Assembly: GCA_948146395.1 (NCBI GenBank)
Contig: OX411554.1
Span: 43,041,869 to 43,105,868 of the forward strand
Direction: 5' to 3'
Length of the DNA: 64,000 bases
Source of the DNA: Fragum whitleyi
Lineage: Eukaryota > Mollusca > Bivalvia > Cardiida > Cardiidae
Part shown: in pieces, positions 22,304 to 32,857 of the stretch
Numbering within the stretch: the stretch's first letter is position 1
Layout of the letters: each line of letters begins with the position of its first letter
The notes under the pieces: model-generated
Told to the model about the DNA's origin: nothing
The model's input: only the letters and a program-made list of their open reading frames with translations
The model's database searches: none
Position numbers and translations under genes: made by a program

Positions 22304-22618
22304 CAGGGGGTGTGGAAATACGAGTTTTCTCCGCTTGTCCCTGGACAAGTAAAAGCGGATTTTCTACTCGTCCAGGATCAAAATGAACTTGTTCGCTAGA
22401 GAGTAAATAGAAAAATTTGAAAAAAAAAAAACATTGCAATGTTTTCTTCACTATGATATGAGCATTAGGATAACTTATCTCTTAATTATTTTAAGTAACA
22501 TTCCAAGATTTGCCCTGGTATTTACTTGTCCTTGGACAAGTGGCTTAGAAAAATTTGCTTGTCCTCAAGTACAAAAGCCCAAGTCGGACAAGTCGGGCAT
22601 GGGAATTCCACACCCCTG
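22304..22618. mobile_element. hAT-like MITE (CAGGGGTGTGGAA ends)
   Basis: CAGGGGGTGTGGAAAT on the left is mirrored by TTCCACACCCCTG on the right (ends at 22618). CTTGTCCCTGGACAAG and CTTGTCCTTGGACAAG hairpins lie inside. The CAGGGGTG start is typical of hAT ends. The frames 22043-22399 and 22434-22625 run through it and are not genes. Confidence 0.6.
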
Positions 22619-22681
22619 CGGCTAAATGGTTTCTTTATTCTTATAGGGCCTACGCCCATTTAATGGTTTATGTCGATGGTC

Positions 22682-22742
22682 TGTCCAAAACTATTGTAAT
22701 TACTTGTATATCTAAAGCCACTTACAACAATTCCCGAGTCAT
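22682..22742. repeat. Short hairpin repeat (decayed GTAAGTGCCT type)
   Basis: AACTATTGTAATTAC and GCCACTTACAACAATT keep part of the family stem; the centre is mutated. Confidence 0.4.
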
Positions 22743-23489
22743 AAATTTTAGAAGTGGGTTTTCTTGTGATTTCTCTGGTAAGTTTTCACAAGTTCACCTT
22801 TTCGATAAGAAATGAATAGACAAAATGATATCATTTATTACGTTATCAAATCAAATGACTGCCAACATTTCAAGTATACAATACAAACTTCCTTAAATAG
22901 GTAACTATATAAGGTTGGTACTTGGTCATACTTTAGTTCCAAACCAAGGTTAGACCAAACGGGTGAGCACTATTTTGGACGATTATCATGTAAATTTAAC
23001 TTAAATTGATATAGATCTACATAAATGTGTAATTATTACCATAGTGTGTTTAAAATGTTGTCAGGATATAATAAAAAGAGAATAAAAACACGATACACAA
23101 ACAAAAAATCTATTTTTTATTTATTTATTATTTAAAGAATTATAGAAACGCACCGATGGTAAATAGTGGTCGAGACTTTGACATTTTCGGGTCTTTTGTC
23201 CACAAGGTTTTTAGCTCCAATAGCCGAAAGGCCAGCGGGCTATTGTCCTGGCGGGGTGTCCGTCGTCTGTACGTGCGACCGTCCGTCCGTAAACTTTTAC
23301 TTTAAAAATCATCTCCCCTTAAAGTAATGGATAGATTCCAATCAAATTTCACAGGAATGTTCCTTGGGTGACCCTCTATCAGATTCCTTCAAAGATTTTT
23401 AATCGGTTGAAAATCATGGATTTGATGGGCGTGGCTAATTTCCATATATGGTAAAAGGTGGCTTTGCTCAGAAACTAATTGATGGATAT

Positions 23490-25744
23490 GTTACAGTGAA
23501 TATGTAAAATCAGTTATTTTGTAAAATAACTGAAAATTTCAGGGATTTTGTAAAATCACTGATTCCGTCAGTTGTTTTATAAAATGACTGTAATTTTCAG
23601 ATTATATATGAAGTAATGGAATATTTGTGATAAAAAGGTAATACAGTATTATTTAAAAAAAAAAAAGATGTATACTATATTATTTTATACATTATATATG
23701 TTCTTATACTTTTAAAAGAAAAATCTGCATACTCCAGTGATTTTTAGCTCCACTGGCTGAAAGCCACTGGGGCTATTGTCATGGCGTTGTGTACGTCGTG
23801 CGTCCGTGCGTCCGGTCGTAAACTTTTTCTTTACAAATCTTCCTCAGAAACCACTGGATAAATTTCAATCAAATTTCACAGGAATGATCCTTGGGTGACC
23901 CTCTTTCAAAGTTGTTCAAGAAATTTTGATCCAATGAAATACATGGATTAAATGGGCGTGGCTAATTTCCAAATATTGAAAAAAGTGAGTTTTCTCAGAT
24001 TCTCATCAATGGATATCAATAAAATTTTACATGAATGATCCCTGGGTGATCCTTTATCAGTCTACCAAAAATTATTATGATCAGATGAAAAATATGTTTT
24101 TATGGACGGAGGTAATTTCTATATATGTTATAAAGTGGAAACTTTGAAAATCATTTTCTCAGAGTGTAATTGATGGATATCAACCAAATTTCACTGGATT
24201 GATCCTTGGGTGACCGTTCATCAGTCTGCCATAAATTATTGTGTTCGGATGAAAAATATGTCTTTAATGGGCGGAGGTCATTTCCTCATATGTAATATAG
24301 TGGAAACTTTGAAAATCATTTTCTCAGAATGTTACCGATGGATATCAACCAAATGTCATTTGAATGATCCTTGAGTAACCCTTTATTAGTCTGCCAAAAA
24401 ATTATTGTGATCGGATGAAAAATATGTCTTTTATGGATTGAGCCATTTCTCTATATGTTATATAGTGGGAACTTTGAAAATCATTTTCTCAGAATGCTTC
24501 CGATGGATATCAATCAAACTTCATTGGTATGATCCTTGAGTAACCCTTTATTAGTCTGCCAAAAAATTATTGTGATCGGATGAAAAATATGTATTTTATG
24601 GATTGAGCCATTTCTGTATATGTTATATAGTGGAAACTTTGAAAATCATTTTCTCAGAATGCTACCGATGGATATCAATCAAACTTCATTGGTATGATCC
24701 TTGAGTAACCCTTTATTAGTCTGCCAAAAAATTATTGTGATCGGATGAAAAATATGTATTTTATGGATTGAGCCATTTCTGTATATGTTATATAGTGGAA
24801 ACTTTGAAAATCATTTTCTCAGAATGCTACCGATGGATATCAATCAAACTTCATTGGTATGATTGGTATGATGATTGGTACCCATTATCATGCAGCCAAA
24901 ACTTCTTTTCATTGAATGAAAAATATGTCTTTTATGGGCGGAGGTCATTTCTCTATATGTTACTTAGTGGAAACTTTGAAAATCATTTCACTATCAGTAG
25001 AACCCAAAATATCTCAAATTCTAGTCAAAACTTATATTTGCAATTACAAGAAATTCAAGCCTGTGGAGCAACTCAAGCCATTCATGGCTTTCTAGTTTGA
25101 AATTAACTGAAATCGGTAAGTTATTTCATAAATTATCTGAAGAAATGAGTAAGTATGTAAAATAGTTTTATTCCTAATATTGCAATCTGAATCGTGGAGA
25201 TTTACTTTTTATTCAAAACTTGAAATATAGAATTAACAACACATCGCACTAAAATAGTTTTTATTTTTCGACGTTGAAACAAAGTACAAAAATCAAACAA
25301 CTAATTTCATTGGATAATGACAAGTATCAGATAGATTGGTTCGCACAATCAAATTAATAATTTATATTCTTTATTAAGAGTGGTAGGTATGAAACTGAAC
25401 ACCTAGCGTACTTATGAAATGCAATACGTAGTAATGAAGTCCTTAGTAAGAATACATGTAGGCTTCACAACTAGTCTAGAAGTTGTTATTCTCTACTTCT
25501 TTTCTGACACTGGATGCACACCTTTAACTTTACTTAACCTGAATGAATGATTTAAAATATATACTTATTTTACTTATGAGCTGCGCTGTATTATTTCATT
25601 GTCTTAATAATACTGTATAATTCTACATATTAAATGAAAGTTTCAGTCATTTTATGAAATATCTGACGGAATCGGTGATTTTACAAAATCCCTGAAATTT
25701 TCAGTTATTTTACAAAATCACTGATTTCACAAATTCACTGTAAC
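23490..25744. mobile_element. DNA transposon with ~100-bp inverted ends, nested in HINE copy 4
   Basis: The left end GTTACAGTGAATATGTAAAA (23490-23590) is mirrored by the right end finishing ACAAATTCACTGTAAC (25645-25744), with only about a dozen differences over 100 bp. Internal sub-repeats ATTTTGTAAAAT occur in both arms. No ORF, so it is non-autonomous. Long inverted ends starting with G recall Mutator-like elements, but no clean 9-bp duplication is visible; the family stays open. Confidence 0.7.
23744..25095 (+). mobile_element. HINE/pearl-like element, copy 5 (inner, nested in the TIR transposon)
   Basis: TTAGCTCCACTGGCTG start, CTAG end at 25092-25095 after CCATTCATGGCTT. The tandem core has a strict 165-bp step (TCTCAG at 24322, 24487, 24652, 24817). 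Units 24487-24651 and 24652-24816 are nearly identical, showing recent unit gain. The frame at 24768-25100 merely reads through the repeat. Confidence 0.75.
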
Positions 25745-26815
25745 AAATACAAACCAAACTTCACATGAATTATCATTGAGTGACCCTCTAACAGAATACA
25801 AAAAATAATTGTGATCAGATGAAAAATATATTTTTTTTATTGGCGGAGGTCCATGGGAAAATCATTTTCTCAGAATCTACCCGATGGATATTAACCAAAT
25901 TTCACTGGAATGATTCTTGAGTGACCATCAACAAGTCTATAAAAAATATTGTGATCAAATGGAATATATGTATTTTATGGGAGGAGGTCATTTCTCTATA
26001 TGTTATTTAGTAAAAACTTTGAAAATCCTTTTCTCAGAATCTAACAGATGAAGTTAAACCAAGTTTCACTGGAATGATTCTTTAAATGATCCTTTATCAA
26101 TCTACAAAAAAATATCGTGATCAGATGAAAAATGTGTATTTTAGGGCGGAGGTTATTTCTTCAGATAGGCTATAAAATGGAATATTCAATATAGGGTGAA
26201 ACAAACTATCCTGAAAGTTTAAACAGATGGGTTAAATATCATGGGAATTTTATTTCTGTGAAGGTGTATCAGTCTGCAAAATATATTTTGGTTAGATGAA
26301 CAGCATATTTTTTTTTATTGGCAGAGGACGTTCTTTCATATAAATTGAATATTTGATCACTTTTTTGGTACCACGTAAATGATGAATTTTTCTAGACTTT
26401 TACTAGGTGTAAAGATTATAGATTAGAAGAAACAAAACCTATGTTGATATCCAAATGTATAGAAACATTAGTTGAAATAGGTAGCCTGGGAATACCCCTG
26501 AGTTTGTCAGTTAAGTTGAAGGAAGGGTGACTCTGCACAAAGAGTTCAAGTGGTGTAAAATGACATTCTGACCTCCTGAGGTTCAGAGTTGGATAGGAGA
26601 GCTAATCTGACTGCACTTAAGGCATTGGGCAGAATAAGATAAATATATTGGATTGGATATTTTACTTTTTACTATCATTAGTTCGAATTTTGTTTTGATG
26701 ACAAACAATTATTGTGAATTAACATCATTTTCATAGTGTTTACTGAAAAGGAAAAGCAGAAAGACCAACTATCAAAATTTTGCAGACAAAGTACCAGTAA
26801 CATTCTGTAAGTGTT

Positions 26816-26816
<1 letters not shown>

Positions 26817-26860
<44 letters not shown>
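26817..26860. repeat. Poly(T) run of 44
   Basis: Forty-four consecutive T bases, directly followed by a resumed HINE unit (GATTTTAACCAAATTTCAC). It may mark the poly(A) end of a retrocopy inserted antisense (about 26430-26860), though no gene is recognised there. Length is likely uncertain in the assembly. Confidence 0.6.
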
Positions 26861-26861
<1 letters not shown>

Positions 26862-27394
26862 ATTTTAACCAAATTTCACTAGAATGATCCATGAGTGACT
26901 CATTATCAGACTGCACAAAATTATTGTGATTAAATGAAATATATGTATGTAACAGGTAGAGGTCAATTTTCAATGATATTCACTTATCCATGTATCATGA
27001 GATTTTATGCAGAAATATTTCAGCATATGACATTTATAAACACTCTTTTACTTGAAATAAACATTCCCTCATTCATTCACTTCAATTCTCGTTTAAACAG
27101 CCTTATCATTTTCTAATAATCTTTAACAGGACAATCAGGCCTGTGGAGCGAATCAGGCGCTCAAGCGCCTCTAGTTTCTTCAAGGTTTATGTCCGCGAGG
27201 ACCTTTGTCCGGTTAGATTATACCCTGGAGGGATTTTGTCCGAAAATGATTGTGTTTTACACACCGTATTTCTGAGGGTACAACGGCTAAGTTCTTTCAA
27301 CACATCAGACATTGATCGAAATGTTTTGATTTTTGAAGCAGTACTGCAACTAGGTCCACTGAACTATATGAACTATATAGAATAATACATCTAC

Positions 27395-27560
27395 CCACCC
27401 GTGAAAGAAATGTCTAAATGCGACATCTGGTTGACCTTTGATAGAAACTTTCTCTTTTTCAAATGTTAATTTTACGGAGTTCCCAGATGGTCCCTTTTCG
27501 CGTGACGGGTCGCATTTGTGTAACTTTCTTTTTCATGAACGGAAGACAAAAGCTCTGCTA
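27395..27560 (+). repeat. Dispersed repeat shared with 44905-45055
   Basis: CTTCTGGTTGACCTTTG-like, CTCTTTTTCAA, TTCCCAGATGGTCC and GCGTGACGGGTCGCATTT occur in the same order in both places. The frames 27143-27385, 27438-27662 and 27592-27879 have no recognised domain. Confidence 0.5.
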
Positions 27561-27844
27561 AATATATTAACGGAAATTCAGACAAAAATGTATGTATTTG
27601 TACAAAATGTACAAAGGGAACCACATAGGTACATTCGGAACACCGCTCGGACTTTTCCGTAAACTGTCAAGAACCTCGGACGTAAGTGTAGTGCTTTTTG
27701 GTTATTTCTTAGTTAAATTGTCGTCTGATAGTAATTTGGTTATTTCATACGTTTGGAGTAAATTACATGCTGTTAATTCTTTCCGATCGCCACTGGAGAT
27801 CTTTTGGGCATTTTATAATTTGATGACAAACCGCAGTATAAACA

Positions 27845-28855
27845 AGAGCAATGTTGGACATGGCCATCCCCCACCGTAAAAGCTTGATAGTAAACTGAAG
27901 CCTAATAGATTAAGGATTCTTTTGTACTTTAATAGATTGAACCCTTCAAAATCTTAGTCTTTAAAATAACAAAGGGCAATAACTCCAAAATTATGCAAGC
28001 AAGAGCTATAGTTATTGTGCACTGCATTTCTCCTCCATGAGATCTATCCCCCCATAAAGGTTCAGACAAAATCTAAGTATCAAAAATAACAAAGGGCAAA
28101 AACTCCAAAATCATGCAAACAAGAGTTATAGTTCTGATGCACTGCACTTCTCCACTATATGATCTATCCGACCATAACGTTTCAAGTTGATAGCCATTAT
28201 ACTTCAGGAAATATACTCCAGACAAAATCTTAGCATTGAAAATAACAAAGGGCTACAACTCCAAAATTATGCAAGCAAGAGTTATGGTAAATGTGCATTG
28301 CACTTCTCCTTTATAAGATCCATCCGCCCATAAAGTTTCAAGTTGATAGCTAGTAAACTTCAGGAGATATGCTCCGGACAAAATCGAAGTATTAAAAATA
28401 ACAAAGGACAATAACTTCAAAATCATGCAAGCAAGAGTTGTAGTTCTTGTGCACTGCGCTTTTCCTCCGTGAGATCTATCCACCCATGAACTTTCAAGCT
28501 GATAGCTTTTATACTTTAGGTGATATGCTATGGACAAAATCGAAGTATTAAAAATTTCAAGTTCAAGTTCAAATCTTTATTGGCAAAATATCGACAAAGC
28601 TAGTTGCCTTAAAAAATAACAAAGGACAATTACTCCAAAATCATGCAAGCAAGAGTTGTAGTTCTTGTGCACTGCGCTTTTCCTCCGTAAGATCTATCCA
28701 CCCATAAAGTTTCAAGTTGATAGCTTTTATACTTTAGGAGATATGCTCCGGACAAGTTTAGTGACGGAACCTCGGAATGACGGAATGACCGAATTAATGA
28801 ATGGCGGACGGAGACCATTACTATACCCCTTCGCCGAAAACGGCGGGTGATAAAA
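27845..28855 (-). repeat. Antisense copy of the 5039 repeat with an expanded core
   Basis: Starts with the reverse complement of GGATGGCCATGTCC and ends CCCCTTCGCCGAAAACGGCGG. The unit AACAAAGGGC, then CTCCAAAATTATGCAAGCAA and TTCTCC..GATCTATCC, recurs at about 27970, 28090, 28244, 28400 and 28620 (steps 120-156 bp and one longer). The minus-strand frames 28253-28537 and 28630-28983 are repeat translations. Confidence 0.68.
28550..28617 (-). mobile_element. Very short LINE 3' end inserted antisense in the repeat array
   Basis: TTCAAGTTCAAGTTCAAATC followed by TTTATTGGC is the complement of a GCCAATAAA signal and a (GAACTT)n tail, typical of CR1-like LINE 3' ends. It accounts for the oversized interval between the last two array units. 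Confidence 0.5.
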
Positions 28856-28974
28856 ATGCGTTTTGTTATCAAATTATAATACGCCCAGTTTAATTCAATC
28901 GTTGATTTTGTTTTATGCAACGTCATTCTTATGGGTATCGTTATGAGTCTTAGAAACCCACGTCCGTAATGGCA

Positions 28975-29040
28975 CGCTTTCATGCCTGGACCCGTATTAT
29001 TCCCGACGTCTATTCCGTAGTATCGTCATAAGCTCCCGGC
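28975..29040 (+). repeat. CTATTATTCTCGAGGTCTATTCCG repeat, two copies (also 32012-32085)
   Basis: CGCTTTCATG, CCCGTATTATTCCCGACG and TCTATTCCGTAG align with CGCTTTCATGGTCGCACCCC and TATTCTCGAGGTCTATTCCG at 32018-32063 and with 130-170. Boundaries unknown. Confidence 0.45.
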
Positions 29041-29230
29041 CGAGTACATCGGGGTAGCGGGAAAGAAACCAATCCTAGTCAATCGGCGCGGACTAAACAA
29101 GCTGTCTAGAGACGAATTTTATCGCGTTTGGCTGGTTTTCTAGAAATAGAATGATTATTCTACCTTCCCAGTGTAATGGATTTTGAATGCACCTTCCTAT
29201 TTATCTCTTTCGGAACCAACCTCTTTCAAG

Positions 29231-29508
29231 CCGCCGTCATAGCACAGTAAGTAGCGCGTCGGACTGTCAATCTAGAGGTCCCGATTTCGATCCCCGACGG
29301 CGGCACTCATCCTTTTTGACTATTTGTCTCTCACCAATGGGTTGTTAACCGTATTCCTGTGTGAGTTAGCAGCTTGGGGCTAGGAAAGTTTGTAATGGGA
29401 GCACTCATGTGAGAAATACCAAGAATTCATGTTAGGTGCCCCAGCCCCCATGATATAAATGAAGGATTGTTGAAAGCGGCGTAAAACCCCATTCAAACAA
29501 ACAAAACA
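29231..29508 (+). mobile_element. tRNA-derived SINE, third copy
   Basis: tRNA head with TAGCACAGTAAGTAGCGCG, GGACTGTCAATCT (GTC, Asp-like) and TTTCGATCCCCGAC. The body is homologous to the 17-kb SINEs, and the tail is GGCGTAAAACCCC plus CAAA repeats. AACCTCTTTCAAG before and AACCTCTTTGAG after form the target duplication. Confidence 0.8.
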
Positions 29509-29509
29509 A

Positions 29510-30345
29510 ACCTCTTTGAGTATTTTTACAGAGTTTCTTCATTGTCCTTTTTTGGATGAAGAGTCAAATAATATATATGATCCGTTCGTTCTGAAAGAAA
29601 AGCTTACCTAATTGACGTCACTTTGCAATTTCAGTTTTCGAACCCATATACTACAAAACAGACCGGTCTAAATTTCAGAAAATAAAAAATAATAAAAAAA
29701 ATCAGATGTTTATTGAATGTGCGTGTATATTGGGGAAAATGAGTATTAAAGAATGCGATAAGAAAAATGGAGAAATTGCTTGAAAGAAGCAAAATCTATC
29801 TTTTCTCATTGTTTCCCCCTTATTTATTTTCAGTGCCTAAAAAATTCCGTTTTGCGGAAAACGATACTGGAAAACGACATATTTTCTTGTGAAATGAGTA
29901 ACAAATATTGTGTTTAGAATTGGATTGTATGTCTATTGTCAACTCCATTGTCACAAGGGCGGGTTTTCCTTGAGAACGAATCATATTTGTTTACAAACCA
30001 TTATTCAGTTCGTTGCAAAAAGCAAGGAAAAAAACGTAGTTACTAATCTGAATTTTTGATGTAGAGTTACAGAACACCATATATCTAGTTTCAGTTCTAC
30101 TTATGCAATTTTGAAAATCCTAGTTCATTCGCAAATATAATGCAGACTATACTACGAGGAAAGTTTATTCGTATTTGCGTAAATGAAAATATAACGTGTA
30201 AACGTAAAATTACATATATATACCGTTTTTATACGTAGCGACACTCCATCAAATCAAAGCTTATCAGTCGGTGGAATAAAAGCTTTTACAATTTCTAAAT
30301 CCCTAAGATAAGTGAGAGATAATTTATCTCGAAGTTATAAACAAC
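29510..30345. other. No gene seen; decayed piggyBac-MITE hairpin near 29700-29830
   Basis: AT-rich; contains GGAGAAATTGCTTGAAAGAAGC, a weak form of the hairpin in the 11424 MITE. Nothing else recognised. Confidence 0.4.
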
Positions 30346-30621
30346 TTATGTCAAAGAATCGCTGATTGATGTGACATGTAACCAATGCCTGCCAAACATT
30401 TTCAATGAGACTAAAGGCATGGCTTTTCTACTATTGATTTTCACGGCCAAACATCTTAAATCTTGGCCTTGCTCTGATATAGCAACTGATAAAGTTTGTT
30501 TACACCATACATCATCAACAATACTTTTATAAACTTTTATCGCTTTCGGAACATCGTTTGGACTTTTTCCGTAAACTGAAAAGTATATGGATTTAAGGAA
30601 GCAATGGACACATGGCGTCAT
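30346..30621 (-). CDS. Unrecognised coding-like frame, 91 codons
   Basis: ATG-initiated minus-strand frame MTPCVHCFLKSIYFSVYGKS and onwards, hydrophilic and Lys/Ser-rich with a natural-looking composition and no low-complexity bias. No domain, partner exon or promoter recognised. Could be an exon remnant or a chance frame. Confidence 0.22.
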   Translation of the reverse strand: MTPCVHCFLKSIYFSVYGKSPNDVPKAIKVYKSIVDDVWCKQTLSVAISEQGQDLRCLAVKINSRKAMPLVSLKMFGRHWLHVTSISDSLT

Positions 30622-30699
30622 TTATTTCCGCCAAATGATTTTTTTCTCATATGTTGTAGATTAAGACTGTATAGTCATTTAATCAACATTTTCATGCTA

Positions 30700-31511
30700 G
30701 AGTTATTTGTCCTTGAGTGGTACTAGCGTTTTTTTCAGCAAAACGTTTATATTCGTTTAAGCTCTTGTATAAACTCAGTACCAGCTGATAGCTTCAAAGC
30801 ACATACATGTTGAAAGACATTATACAAGTACACAGTGGCTGTTGCCAAGAGAATTTCCCTTTGATCAATTGCATTTGCAAAGTGTATCTTCAAAAGTTAA
30901 AAATACACTAATTATTGTAATTTTAGTGGGGAAAATGCCATAAAGTCTTTTGTTTAAAAGAGAAACTACCCAATGATTTTTTTCATATTTTCTGATATAT
31001 TTAAGAATCATATTTGGCCTTTATTTTAAAAAAAAATTCAACCTACCCTTCTATGCAAAAAAGCAAGTTTTTCGTTATTCAATAGCGACCCAGCCTAATT
31101 GAATTGAGTTATTTGTCCTTGAGTGGTACTAGCGTTTTTTTCAGCAAAACGTTTATATTCGTTTAAGCTCTTGTATAAACTCAGTACCAGCTGATAGCTT
31201 CAAAGCACATACATGTTGAAAGACATTATACAAGTACACAGTGGCTGTTGCCAAGAGAATTTCCCTTTGATCAATTGCATTTGCAAAGTGTATCTTCAAA
31301 AGTTAAAAATACACTAATTATTGTAATTTTAGTGGGGAAAATGCCATAAAGTCTTTTGTTTAAAAGAGAAACTACCCAATGATTTTTTTCATATTTTCTG
31401 ATATATTTAAGAATCATATTTGGCCTTTATTTTTAAAAAAAATTCAACCTACCCTTCTATGCAAAAAAGCAAGTTTTTCGTTATTCAATAGCGACCCAGC
31501 CTAATTGAATT
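30700..31511 (+). repeat. Near-perfect 406-bp tandem duplication
   Basis: 30700-31105 repeats as 31106-31511, starting GAGTTATTTGTCCTTGAGTG and ending CGACCCAGCCTAATTGAATT. The only difference I see is in the A/T-run lengths around TTATTTTAAAAAAAAATTC. No terminal repeats or coding frame. Either very recent or an assembly duplication. Confidence 0.9.
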
Positions 31512-32318
31512 GCACTTATAAAGTATTTCTATTTATTGTTGAATTCAATGAAGTCATTCAATTGATATCTTATGTTGAAAAGAAGCTTAGATATGAAATT
31601 TTACCATCATTATTCTACGTTATTTCCATAAGCACACTCTTAGCTGTTAACTAAACGAAAACCCATTTTCGGTATCTTATGAGCATATATAATAATTATA
31701 TGACAAAACGCAGTAAAACAGTGCGATCAGTAATCAAATTTTAATATTTTTGATATTTCGTTGATTTTGTTTTAACGTGGGTGTATGCCTTGGTTTATTT
31801 GACCCAAATTTGACCTTTGTGGAAAAAATGCATAAATAACAACTACCGACATAATTATTCAATTAACAAAATATATATTACTTTCAATACCGTTTGTTAT
31901 TCTTTCCTATGATAGCACGTGCAAAGCCGAGAAGGAATAATCAGATTTTATTCACCTAAATAGCAGCGGTCAGATTCGGGTCAATAAAACTGCGCTATAT
32001 GTAAGTGCGAAACGACGCGCTTTCATGGTCGCACCCCTATTATTCTCGAGGTCTATTCCGATAGCCTTTCTCGTAGACAATAAGCCAGAGCAGTTATTGA
32101 TACGACCTTTTTTGAATGATTACACGTAGAACATTCTGTCAGAAGGCAAACTTAATGCAACTCCAAAGCAATTTATTTCGACTTAATATTGAAAACAACA
32201 GTTTTGCAGGATACCTTCTCAATTTTGAATAAACAACAGTTGGCAAGTACTTTTTCCTTAATTGACTGTTTTTATAAAAGACATCAGAAAACTTAAGCTG
32301 TGATAATTTTTGTTACCT

Positions 32319-32493
32319 ACGAACTGTCCTCAACCGAAGCATAGCTGAAAAATATCCGTCGTGAGCCAGCCTTGAACCAACGCGGACAAGTAATATTTAA
32401 ATCTCGGTTTACAAGTCTAATGCGCAAACCATTGAGCTAAAGAAGGCTCACGACGAATATTTTTCAGCCATGCTTCGGTTGAGGACAGTTCGT
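32319..32493 (-). other. tRNA-Thr(TGT)-like sequence enclosed by a 49-bp inverted repeat
   Basis: Arms 32319-32367 and 32445-32493 are inverted copies with 2 differences in 49. The 77-nt centre, read on the minus strand, has an A-box-like TTTAGCTCAATGG, an anticodon loop CTTGTAA (TGT), and a B-box-like TTGGTTCAAGGC, with GTGAGCC / GGCTCAC of the arms acting as acceptor stem. T-stem pairing is wobble-rich and an extra ~10 nt sits before it, so function as a tRNA is doubtful. Confidence 0.68.
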
Positions 32494-32639
32494 ACGTAAC
32501 GATTTCAAAAATCTATCTATCGAAAGGTTAAAAATTTTGATTTTTGTGACATTGGAGACATTTTCTCCGCTTTCTTGTCCTGTGCATAGTGGCAATTGTT
32601 TTATAATGACTAGCACCCCTATCAGGTATCCAAAGATTC

Positions 32640-32762
32640 TAAATTTCTTCTTCTTCTTCATCTTCTTCTTCATCTTCTTCTTATCTTCTTCTTCTTCGTC
32701 TTCTTCTTCTTCTTCTTCATCTTCTGCTTCTTCCGCTTCTTCCGCTTCTTCTTCTTCTATCT
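32640..32762 (+). repeat. (TTC)n microsatellite
   Basis: Imperfect TTC/TTCATC/TCG repeats of about 120 bp, just upstream of micro-gene A. Translations of either strand (poly-Ser or Glu/Lys runs) are artefacts. Confidence 0.85.
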
Positions 32763-32857
32763 CCAAGTCTGCAATCGTTTTTCCCCATTGACATTGTTTC
32801 TTTCATCAACAGACAATTTATCAAATACTTTTTATGTCTTTTGCCTCTTTCAGAAAA

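Larger units (their letters stand above)
23209..27174 (+). mobile_element. HINE/pearl-like element, copy 4 (outer, split by a TIR transposon)
   Basis: Left part 23209-23489 (TTAGCTCCAATAGCCG start) and right part 25745-27174, which resumes mid-unit at ACAAACCAAACTTCAC. It ends with TGTGGAGCGAATC, a hairpin AGGCGCT-CA-AGCGCCT and CTAG (27171-27174). The hairpin bases differ from the sister copies but pairing is kept. It is interrupted by the element 23490-25744; the right part also carries unrelated sequence (26160-26816) and a T44 run. Confidence 0.68.

Noticed and set aside
24768..25100. 110-codon frame and similar frames in 10-27 kb
   Set aside because: They read through the tandem units of HINE-like elements; the same peptide segments recur at each unit and have no domain.
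28253..28983. Minus-strand protein with repeated YQLETLWVDRSYGG motif
   Set aside because: The repeated motif is the translation of the DNA repeat array at 27845-28855; the same DNA occurs untranslated at 5039-5312.
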